Assembly: GCF_000275845.1 (NCBI RefSeq)
Contig: NW_006766905.1
Coordinates: forward strand, 342,177-359,475
Direction of reading: 5' to 3'
DNA from: Dichomitus squalens LYAD-421 SS1
Lineage: Eukaryota; Basidiomycota; Agaricomycetes; Polyporales; Polyporaceae
Length of the DNA stretch: 17,299 bases
Within the stretch, counting starts at the first letter, position 1; the number at the start of each line of letters is the position of its first letter. The notes beneath the pieces were generated by a model, which worked only from the letters and a program-made list of their open reading frames with translations, was not told the DNA's origin and ran no database searches. Of this stretch, positions 9,401 through 17,299 are shown piece after piece. The position numbers and the translations under genes were made by a program.

Positions 9401-11884
9401 GAGGAGGGATGTCGACGTCAGAGAAGCGCAGAACCTTGCCAGTGCCAGCCACACATTCAGAACCCGTCGATGAGACGAGAACTCGGCCTATCTTCTCCGA
9501 TACTGGACTCGACACGTTCGACGTGATCACATCAGGCTCGGCTGGAGCAGAAGGGTTCTCAGCGGGTATGGTATCGGTCGTAAGGACACGTCTGAGAGTC
9601 TTCCTTGCGTTCCATGCTTGTTTGAGAGGTAGAGCCGGGGGTGCTTCGTCGTCGGAGCCCAAGACTAACTTACTGACTCCTCCACGCGCGAGACGGGCAG
9701 GGACCGTAACAGACGCCGGTTCGAACGATATGCGTCCCGGAAGGCTTGTCATCATATTCGTTCGCTTGAGAATTCGCGACTTCGGCAGAGGACTGTCCTC
9801 GTCGGTGAATTCTGAAAGGTCGTCATCGCTGGTTCCAAACGCCGCTTCGAGCACCTTCCGACTATCTGGGGAGACCAAGGCTTGCGGACTGTTGCCAGAT
9901 GGCCGTTTTGTAAGAGAGCTGGAATGGTCCCCTTCGGCGCTCTTTTCGCCCGCTTCGTCAGCATGAACTGGAGGATGGGCTGGCTTACGTAGCAAGGTAT
10001 TCTCAATGGTCGGGTTGATAGCAAAGTCGTCCGAGTCGCCTGCGGAGACGATATCGTCGCTTGGTTCGTCCGTTCTGTAGACTGGGTTTCGACGTGTCAA
10101 CATCAACGCGTGTGCCATGCGGAGAAGTAGTTACGCTGTGAGAGATTCTTGACGCGCTACGTGACAATCAGGATAACTACAGTCAACAAATGGCTGGCAC
10201 ATTCCACACACCTCGTCCTGGGTTGGCTCCTTGACAAATCGTCCAGTGCTATCGAGTTCGAGTCTCGCAGGCTCCGTCGCAAGAGACAGTTTATGAGTCA
10301 TCAGCGACTCGGTGGACACCAAGGGAGCCTACGTAGAAGCACGGCTCTGTTGATATGTGGGTAGAACATCAGACGGAAAGTGCAAGCATACCAGACCCCT
10401 GCTCTTCAATGCTTGTAGAAATCGACTCTCGTCGTCGACCATCAGGGAGAATGCGGTTGCTGAATCCTTCTTGATCTTCATCAAATCCTTGCCCAGTCTG
10501 GGAGGTGAGGTGAGAGATAGGATAATGTGCAGGCGACCCATAGAGCTCCGGGTGAGGCGAATCGTCAAGATTGTCGTGTATAAGATTTCCAAAGATTCGT
10601 ACTGGTCCTCACGCTAGTTCGGATCCAGCATAAGCACGTCCAGTTCTAGTAATGTGATTTGACGACATACCTCAAGGACGACATTGACGAGAAACGTTTT
10701 TACATCCGCATATAGGCGATCACTAGGGTATATTTTACCTCCCACTACGACTTCATGCACGCCAAATGGCTGAGGACTGTATGAATAGTGGATCAGACCT
10801 CGTTTAGACGTCGTCGAATGCGAGCACGTACTAATATATGCTGCTTCGCGCCAACGCGTCGACAATCTGAAGCGATGTTTCATCCCAGTCGCTTGACGAA
10901 ACTCGCTCCAGGAGATCCGTGATCTCCTTCGCGACCACAGCGGATTCGGGTGGAGCCGTCTGCAAGAAAACAGAGTGTATGAAAGCCGTGCGTCGTGTTC
11001 GACCAGAAGCGGAGCCACGAGTGGAGGGAAGTGCTCGAGCGAATAAGTTGAGAAGGCTCTCTAGAGCGAGATAGTCTGGATACGATGCCATCAGCCGTCA
11101 GTGAGCGTGTATGGTGCAGCATTTCGCTGACCTCTCGTCCTCCATATGCAGGAACCGAGTCGTTCCCCGCCGAGCACCTTGGCTTCACGCAATGTACGCT
11201 GATTCTCTTGGTGCGAGGCAGCCGAGTCGATGAGGATATTGTATGCCTAATATATAGCCGCATATAGTCGGTTATCCTGAGATATTTGTCGAACGGGGAG
11301 ACGTACCGTACACCGTAGATCGACACTTGTCTTGGGTGCTGAGAGGGAGAAGCATAGATCGCCGAGGACAGGTATGAGCGCGTCGCCCAAGGCATCTTTC
11401 GCCTCAGTCGTCGCGTTATTGTCGAGATAGTCCTACAGACAGCGTCATTCAATGCCAGAAATTCTAGCGAAGTGAGAACAACTAACCAAGACACCAGAAA
11501 GCAACGCGTGCAAAATCGATTCCCAGAGAACTCGCTGTTCATCTTGCCCATTTCCCATGGCAGCAAGTACTCGGTCATGATAAAGCGTTTCGAAGATTGC
11601 GGATACCAAACGTAGCATGGGCACAGTTACTCCAGCATATAGATTGGCAAGCGATGTGCGCAAGAAGCTGGATAATTTTTCGGCAACTTGCTCGGATATC
11701 AGCGACAGTTTCTGTGGAACGGAAAATGCAGTTTGCTTCCATCACATCATAAAGGAGTATGTACCAGCAACACGAGGTGTGTCGAGACTTGCTCCGCCGC
11801 TTCGACGAGATGTCTCCTGTCCTTGGCTCTGCTTTTCGAAGCCGCTACGGCGAGGGCCTTGGTTAAAACCACCACATCGTCCAT
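6497..11884 (-). CDS. Putative meiotic chromosome-axis core protein (SYCP2/Red1-like), about 1,500 residues
   Basis: Exons (minus strand, phases all consistent): 11884-11765, 11711-11487, 11432-11307, 11246-11132, 11060-10832, 10776-10671, 10613-10392, 10328-10212, 10156-10135, 10081-9194, 9148-7917, 7868-7770, 7719-7456 (may hold one more intron), 7401-6913, 6859-6744, 6674-6497. Residues 1 to about 270 are helical, Leu/Ala-rich and ARM/HEAT-like (for example TRESLLNLFARALP). About 272-381 alternate as beta strands (EILYTTILTIRL, GRLHIILSLTSPP), like a PH/Spt16M-type fold, ending FLQALKSRGL. About 420-1400 are disordered, with acidic Ser/Asp patches, basic NLS-like patches (PAKRARTR, KRKAIPE) and a SIM, VIDLT. 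The last 90 residues form a coiled coil (VRSIANKFEGVRHEARV; TEDLMRSNQQACVALTAAI). This order, ARM-like, PH-like, long linker, terminal coil, is that of SYCP2 and budding-yeast Red1. The gene existing is near certain; the function is inferred from architecture only. Alternatives: another large nuclear scaffold, or a lineage-specific protein. Confidence 0.6.
6860..6912 (-). other. GC-AG intron in the axis-like gene
   Basis: On the minus strand the exon ends CAC CAG at 6913 and the intron begins GCACGT, ending TTTACAG at 6860. Only this GC donor gives phase 0 and joins SVLNKLHQ to VTVRSIANKF, continuing the coiled coil. The nearby GT (GTATGT, four bases inside) is out of phase and leads to a stop within three codons. 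Length is 53 nt. Confidence 0.7.
9149..9193 (-). other. Frame-neutral 45-nt intron in the long disordered region
   Basis: The donor is GTATGT at 9193, the branch point CTGAT lies about 10 nt before the end, and the acceptor is TAG at 9149. The 45-nt length is a multiple of three and has no stop in frame, so the frame stays open without splicing. Unspliced, it would add 15 residues, including the hydrophobic run HIIPLISLIVA, which is out of place in a polar disordered protein. Spliced, the join reads DVLDDL-T-VVPASSSP. Confidence 0.75.
10135..10156 (-). other. 22-nt microexon of the axis-like gene
   Basis: The exon preceding it ends DE at 10212. A 55-nt intron (GTGTGT to CACGTAG, with branch CTGAT) leads to this exon, which encodes RVKNLSQ plus one base. 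A 53-nt intron (GTAACT to CCCAG, with branch TTGAC) then joins it, through a split Leu codon, to YRTDEPSDD. Skipping the microexon would shift the frame, and reading through either side meets a stop. This is the only path I found that links the N-terminal domains to the long exon in frame. Confidence 0.65.
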
Positions 11885-12110
11885 CGTGAGCGTCGTTGCG
11901 GGAAACGACGAGCCGGCGACCTATAAGCCAGACGCAGACAATGGAAGGGGGTCAAGTCGCGAAGTCGACGCGAGCCTCCGGAGTCCATGTCCGGTTTCGG
12001 CAGGAACGGAGCGCCCATACAAACAGCGGCAAATACTGAACAGATGTGCAGAGTGCGAGTGTTTGGATTGTATTCGTCTCTTGCTTTTGTCCTTCTACCA
12101 CGTCTTGAAC
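11885..12110. promoter_or_regulatory. 226-bp divergent promoter of the axis-like gene and RNA14
   Basis: The minus-strand ATG is at 11884 and the plus-strand ATG at 12111, so all start-site signals for both genes fall in 226 bp. Near the minus gene, CGTCGTT (11891-11897) and AACGACG (11904-11910) form a 7-bp inverted repeat around GCGGGA. The overlapping GCGGGAAA reads TTTCCCGC on the other strand, which fits the E2F-type consensus TTTSSCGC. TCGCGAA around 11957-11963 resembles the SBF/MBF-type CGCGAA core. The RNA14 side is CT-rich (about 12075-12100). Shared or coordinated regulation is likely from geometry but unproven. Confidence 0.65.
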
Positions 12111-15100
12111 ATGTCTGAGCCCCCTCCATCAGAACCCATGGCCGAGACAGTTTCCGATAATGGCGACAAATCTGTTGAAGAGAAGTCACAACTGTCCGCA
12201 GGCATCCTCAACGCCTTGCGCCAGCTTCAAGAGTCTTCTTCAGTGCCAGTTGCTTCCACCTCCACGTCGACCCCTACTCCGACAGCAACCCAACCCAATA
12301 CTCAAGAGCCGCCACGACTACCAAGTGTCTCCATGGCAGAGCCAACGCCTCCACCACAGTCTGAGTGGGACCAGCTGCGTGCGCAACTGCGTGAAAAACC
12401 CGTCGATGCTGACGGTTGGCTGAGACTCGTTGACCTCGCGGAGGAGTCGGGCGACATTGAGAAGATCAAGGCAACGTACGAAGGCATGCTGGAAACATAC
12501 CCAAATACTGTCAGAATCATCTGAGTGGTTATCCCTTGCGCGACCGTCCTTGTCTAACATGCATGCGCAGCCGTCCGTCCAAGTCGCCTACCTCCGACAT
12601 TTCTTAGACGATCCGTCACAATTTGGCTACGCTGAGGAGCTTTTCAAGAAGTTCTTGAAGAGAGCATCGCCTTCGGTAGATCTTCTCAAGGTTTACCTCA
12701 CGTACATCAGGTACGAAGCTCTGCGCGTATTGACATATCTTCAACCACGCTAATGCCACGCACAGGCGGATAACTACTGGCCCCAACGCACGTGAGGTCA
12801 TCCGGAAGTGCTACGACTTTGCACTCGGTCATACGGGCCAAGACAAAGATAGCTATGAGATCTGGCAGGACTACATCAACTTCCTCAAGGCCAGCGAGGT
12901 ATGTGCCGTATATGACGTGTTCCTCTTATCTGTCCCTGGACGTGTCTCGTGTGGCCTTATGCGGGTAATGAACCAACCCATTGTGCGATCACAAGCGTGC
13001 TTTCATCTTTTCTTTTGTTACTGCTCGCCTTCGGAGATGGAGCCCATGGCCGTCTCACAAGGTCACCGCTCGATTCATCGCACAGGGAACCGGTGCTCTT
13101 GCCTTTCGATCGCTGTGATTGTGCCCATCGTGAAGCCCACGCAATGTGTGACTTACCGTGTCTCATCTGCTGCAAAAGCGTTGTGAATGCAAGCTGTCAC
13201 GTTACCCCGCGTCTCTACGCGAATGGCCTCTGAGGCAGCAGTCGTGACGGCCTGGAGTTGTGCAAGAGGCGCGCAGCTTCGTGTAACGGGAAGCCCTGCG
13301 CTTAACAACTCCGAGCCGCCACGTCATGTGCACGACCAACGCATGCTATCATACGCCCTTACTTGGGTTCGCTTCGGTTCCTTCCTCTGATCTGTCGGCT
13401 CCTTTCGTTTCTTCCTCCTGCATCCCGTGGACTCGGTTTTGTCGCTACAACCGTTGTACCATCGTGTAGTGTCTATGCATTGCATCCCCCATCCCAACCC
13501 GTTCGGACCTTCCACCGTGTATTCTGCGATCAGCGAGACCCGTTCTAGGGACATTGTGTGCGCGTGACGTGTGGTTATGACTGACGAGACATGATGTTAG
13601 ACGAATACCACCTGGGAAGATCAGCAAAAAATGGACGCTGTCCGAAAAGCTTACCAGCAGGCAGTTCAGATTCCGATGGAGAACGTCAAGAGGCTGTGGG
13701 AAGACTACCAAGACTTCGAGAACAATCTCAACAAGATCACCGTGAGTCCAGCCGATTCAGCTCCTGTTGCGCCTCCCTCATTCCGCACGCGTTGTTCACC
13801 CCACCGTCACATCTGTCATCACAGGCCAAAAAGTTCATCTCAGACCTGCAAGAAAGCCACATGCAAGCTCGCACGGTCCTCAACCAGCTGCAAGAGCACC
13901 TCACCGTCCTGTACCCGCCCACTCCCCCTAGTAAGGACAAGCGTCCGTCGATCTGGCTGCCCCGGCCTCCGACGTACAACCAGGGCGACAAAGCTCTTGT
14001 CGCGCGCTGGCGCCTGTACTTGAAGTGGGAGGAGAGTAATCCTCTAGAGATCGAGGAGAGCAATCGGAACACGCTTGTCCAGCGGGTGCAAAGTGTCTAC
14101 AAGAAGGCAACCGTGCGCATGCGGTTCTACTCTGAGATCTGGTTAGTTTCTTCAGTCATGTCAAAATAAACGAGAATAGCTGAACGCACCTGGTACACCA
14201 GGTACATGGCATATGTGTGGACGAACAGCGTCGGTAAGACAGACGAAGCGCTGACACTTCTTAAGGCCGGTATCGAAGCGAACTCGGCAAGGTGAGATGC
14301 CTTCACATACCCCAGCCTGCTCGTACCCAGCTCATGCGCCCCGCAGCTTCGTCTTGAACTTCGCATACGCGGAAGCACTAGAGCTGCAAGGTAAATTTGC
14401 AGAAGTGCATGCGACGTTCGAAAAGTTCCTCGAGACGCTCCGCAAAGACCTTGAGCAGCTCGAGAGCCGCGTGAACGCCTCCACCAACTCGCCCAACGGC
14501 TCCCAGCAACGGCAAAGTCAGACCCCGACCGGGAACAATGGCGCAGACGCACTGGCATCTCAGCAGTCGTCGTTCAGCACGCAGTCGTCGGACGAGAAAC
14601 CTCCAAAGAATAAGGACTTGTCTGATAAGCGCACGGATTATGGCATCGCGTGGATTGTATACATTCGATTCGCAAGGCGCGCTGAGGGCCTTAGGTCTGC
14701 TCGGAATGTCTTTGGTAAGGCGCGAAGAGATCGCTGGACGCCGTGGGAGGTCCATGAAGCTGAAGGTACCCCGTCTCTCCTCTATGCTTAACGGCCCCAG
14801 TCGGCTTACTTCAGTGTTGCTATAGCGCTCATGGAATATCACTGCGGCAACAAAGATATACCTCTAGCGAGCAGAATCTTTGAGAAGGCCATGGAGTTGT
14901 ACGGTGACGAGGTAGAATTCGTGCTGCGCTACCTCGGCTTCCTCATCTCCGTTAACGACGAGAATAGTGCGTCTGCCTTCACGATATTCCAGGTTTTCAT
15001 CCGCTGATCGGGCCCTTCGCCTACAGATGCAAGAGCCTTGTTTGAACGTGTAATCGGGACGTTCTCTGCGGACAAGGCGCGGCCATTGTGGGAGCGCTGG

Positions 15101-16074
15101 GCCAGGTATGAGTATCAATATGGTGATTTAGCGGCTGCACAAAAGCTCGAGAAGCGTATGGCCGAGGTTTACCCGAACGGTATGTCACTGTATGCGCTGT
15201 CTTCAAGCTGGCCAGTCACTGACCGAATTATGTTGCACTGTCAGACCCACCCATTAAGCGCTTCGCGGAGCGCCACAAGTACGGAAACGTTGACTCGATC
15301 GCCACTCGCGACCTTGGCTTCGTCCTAAGCCGCGGAAGCAGCGGTGGCACACGCACCAACGGTAGCAGCAGCGGCCTCCTTGGTCGTACTGACACCCTCC
15401 AGTCTATCGTGTCGGAGACTGCTGCCAAGTCCGCGTCGACACCTACTCCACACGGTTCGTCGACGTCTTCGACGAAGCGCGCATCGTCTCCTGACCACCG
15501 CCGCCGCGACGAGAGTCGCGACTACCCGTCGAAGCGTGCTCGGGCGGGGAGTCCGGGTCCTGTACGAGGACGCGACCGGGATAGGTGGGACGGTCCGCCG
15601 CATAGGCGCCACGGCTCGCCGATGTGGGATCGTGAGCGGGAGAGAGATGTGCCGCCACCGAGACGGTTTAAAGAGGAGAGGGAGGAAGACAAGGGAGTGC
15701 AGCTGCCAAGCGTGCTGAGTTGGTTCATTGGCACTCTGCCGACTCCGAACAGTTTCGATGGTCTGGGTTTTCTCTTCAGGGCTGCGCTGTCTGTTCCCTG
15801 ATCGTATCCACTAATTTGCAGGTCCTGTCTTCCGCACCGACGATCTCATGCAAGTGTTCAGGAACGCAGTGATTCCGGCAAGCTCGACCGTGAAGCCCCG
15901 TTCTCCTGTGCCTGCGCCCCGCGGCGGTACGTCATAGATTTGTGTCTGCGTGCGTTTCATGGCTTGTGCTGACCGTAGCATTTAGGTGGTAGTGGCGGCA
16001 GCGGCGGGAGACCACCACCGGATTACGGACCTTACCAAGGACCGGGTAGCAGTGGACGTCGCGGACGATGGTAA
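12111..16074 (+). CDS. RNA14: mRNA 3'-end-processing protein Rna14 / CstF-77 (HAT-repeat scaffold)
   Basis: Nuclear scaffold of cleavage factor IA that dimerises through HAT repeats and binds Rna15 through its C-terminal 'monkeytail'. Exons: 12111-12509, 12571-12710, 12766-12898, 13601-13741, 13825-14141, 14202-14291, 14347-14765, 14826-14966, 15027-15179, 15245-15760, 15822-15926 and 15986-16074. Phases are consistent and the product is about 880 residues. Residues 1-85 are disordered. HAT repeats follow from about 85 to 650: [93 protein letters not shown] and [17 protein letters not shown] Gln/Ser/Asn-rich insert interrupts them in exon 7. [13 protein letters not shown] starts the tail, then a Ser/Arg/Asp-rich basic stretch, SWFIGTLP, and [17 protein letters not shown] near 818-836, the Rna15-binding region. 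It ends GRRGRW. Intron 3 is 702 nt; all others are 55-83 nt. No broken motifs seen. Confidence 0.93.
12899..13600 (+). other. 702-nt intron 3 of RNA14
   Basis: The donor GTATGT follows FLKASE. The acceptor TTAG at 13597-13600, preceded by a CTGAC branch point near 13581, leads into [12 protein letters not shown]. The protein is contiguous with the family across the junction, so no coding exon is missing. The intron is about ten times the typical size here and contains no frame or RNA gene I recognise. It may carry an inserted element or a regulatory or non-coding transcript. Confidence 0.75.
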
Positions 16075-16785
16075 CTTCCTCGTACTTAGTGTAGACCCCG
16101 TCGCCGTTAATGCTACGCTTGTCATGCTCCCAAACTCATTGTCTGCTTGGTATCATTTTGTCGATAATACTTTCGTTTGGCTCAGCATCCGGCCGGTTCC
16201 TGAACGTCGGACATTCAAAGTTGCTGTAGGGTGCTTCATTGCTCCACTCGGCCTCGGTCGGCATTCTACGCGATGTTGTAATCTCAGGTTTACGAGCAAA
16301 GAAGCCTATCATGAATAGCACGTGCACATATATGTATCGTGGTATCACCGTATCCACTATTCCTCTCAAATCAAACCAAGCATATTACCTCCGTTGCGTC
16401 TTCTAGCGGGATATCAGGGACCCGACTCCGGGAGGATGCAGACTCGCACATGTGTGCAAAAAGGGCCGCTGAATTATTGAGGACGCAGGACGCACTCAGC
16501 GCTCATTTGATGGATGTGATGGGCTAGCCGAACCTGCCGCATACGGCAAGATACCAACCTCATCTCTCGTGCCCGTTGTTCTCCAAGGGGTCTGTCGTGT
16601 CCCAAACTTCAAAGAAAAATATGAATCGCGAGTGTGTTCAAGAAGAAAGCTTTCCGCGTCGATTGACACTACCTGTGAGGCACTTTGTGAGGGGGGAGGA
16701 GAGTCATCGTCGCTCGAGGGGTTTCGAAGGCGAGCTTGTCGGCTAGTCTCGCTCAGCCCATCACCTCCATCAATGGCTTCTGAAC

Positions 16786-16806
16786 GCGTCCTGCGTCCTG
16801 CGTCCT
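16786..16806. repeat. Three perfect 7-nt tandem units (GCGTCCT)
   Basis: GCGTCCT occurs at 16786, 16793 and 16800 without mismatch. It is a small tandem repeat in gene-free DNA. No function is claimed. Confidence 0.7.
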
Positions 16807-16987
16807 CAAGACTTGAGCGGCCCTACTAACGATACAAATGAGAGCCTCCTGATGACCTCCAGGAGCATGTCTATCTCAATACCGCCACACAAACGGTATG
16901 CCTAGTGACTGATATGTAATGATTGTTGTTGCAGAGTTACCTGAGGGGGCGGAAAGCTTCAGTTCCGGGCAAAATATCGAGACTGTT

Positions 16988-17024
16988 GAGTCCGGCGAGT
17001 CTGCCGGAGTCTGGCGGACTCCGG
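16988..17024. repeat. Short GAGTC-type repeats forming an 8-bp perfect hairpin
   Basis: Three imperfect 9-10-nt repeats starting GAGTC (16988, 16997, 17007) end in a perfect inverted repeat: CCGGAGTC (17004-17011), loop TGGCG, GACTCCGG (17017-17024). GGACTC at 17016-17021 could instead pair with GAGTCC at 16988-16993, giving two competing folds. The same 8-mer occurs at 16424-16431 and, in the other orientation, at 11978-11985. It could be a relic of a small inverted-repeat element. Confidence 0.6.
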
Positions 17025-17299
17025 GGATCACATGACGTTCTCGGGAAGCACCCTTGGCGCCCAGACACCTAGACCTGTGCCATCACTCCATCTCGGTAAT
17101 TTACGTCTCGCCCCCCGCCTATTGGCTGTCCATACATATTATATCATATCGCATAGCGTAGAAGTCTATTCTTATGATATCTTCGATTTCCATGCATGGT
17201 TACCTGAAGGTCGCTCCCGCAAGTCTGGGGTATTGAGGTTTTCGCGACGCAGCTGATTCATTGACACCACCTTGCATGAGGACAAAATCGTAGTGAGAA

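Larger units (their letters stand above)
16075..17299. other. No supported gene; RNA14 3' flank
   Basis: The first few hundred bases should hold the RNA14 3' UTR. ATATATGTAT at about 16327-16336 resembles the UA-rich efficiency element bound by Hrp1-type proteins. Further on are a three-copy 7-nt repeat (16786-16806), a possible orphan intron (16897-16936) and a strong hairpin (16988-17024). Open frames in this stretch are short and match nothing I recognise. Confidence 0.5.

Noticed and set aside
8902..9966. A 354-codon plus-strand open frame
   Set aside because: It lies wholly antisense to the coding exons of the axis-like gene. Its composition (Ser/Arg/Ala/Thr-rich, no domain pattern) is what the complement of a biased disordered coding region gives, and it crosses the intron at 9149-9193 without sense.
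10118..10118. The ATG at 10118 as the start of a separate 747-residue protein
   Set aside because: A spliced route through the microexon at 10135-10156 joins the upstream domains to this region in phase at 10081, and that route removes this ATG inside an intron. The internal intron at 9149-9193 also makes the uninterrupted frame unlikely.
13340..13400. A GGTTCGNTTCG-like stretch in RNA14 intron 3 resembling a tRNA B box
   Set aside because: No matching A box, acceptor stem or cloverleaf could be drawn around it.
1..17299. CRISPR arrays, bacterial operons, riboswitches or intact transposons
   Set aside because: No regularly spaced direct repeats, no transposase or reverse transcriptase motifs, and the gene structure is clearly that of spliced fungal nuclear genes.

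Overview
The window looks like nuclear DNA from a filamentous basidiomycete, probably an Agaricomycete. Genes are split by many short introns, mostly 45-75 nt, with GTRNGT-type donors, CTNAY branch points and YAG acceptors. Both strands are used and intergenic gaps are short. There are no bacterial signals (no Shine-Dalgarno operons, no CRISPR). I assigned species-level identity to nothing. All gene models were assembled by hand from reading frames, splice phases and remembered family motifs.

Layout: (1) 1-1882, no gene I can support, but a small tandem repeat and several orphan splice-donor motifs. (2) 1883-2824, minus strand: PDX2/SNO-type glutaminase of vitamin B6 synthesis, 4 exons. (3) 2825-3360: divergent promoter. 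(4) 3361-5711, plus strand: Hrp1/Nab4-type RNA-binding protein with two RRMs and a Gly/Met-rich tail, 6 exons and two unusually long 5' introns. (5) 5712-6496: convergent 3' region that carries a relic exon of an FAD-dependent monooxygenase on the minus strand. (6) 6497-11884, minus strand: a gene of about 16 exons for a protein of about 1,500 residues, with a helical N-terminal half-domain, a beta-rich module, a very long disordered acidic/basic middle and a C-terminal coiled coil. I tentatively propose it as a meiotic chromosome-axis protein of the SYCP2/Red1 type. (7) 11885-12110: 226-bp divergent promoter. (8) 12111-16074, plus strand: RNA14/CstF-77 (HAT-repeat scaffold of mRNA cleavage factor I), 12 exons. 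(9) 16075-17299: no supported gene, but hairpins, a short tandem repeat and a possible relic exon.

Functionally, the two most secure long genes, HRP1 and RNA14, encode direct partners in mRNA 3'-end cleavage/polyadenylation (CF IB and CF IA in yeast). They flank the putative axis gene, which shares a short divergent promoter with RNA14. PDX2 is metabolically unrelated. The item most worth follow-up is the minus-strand gene at 6497-11884: its domain order matches the SYCP2/Red1 axis-core architecture although the primary sequence is highly diverged, and it has unusual splicing (a GC-AG intron, a 22-nt microexon and a frame-neutral 45-nt intron) and a compact SUMO-site/SIM cassette.
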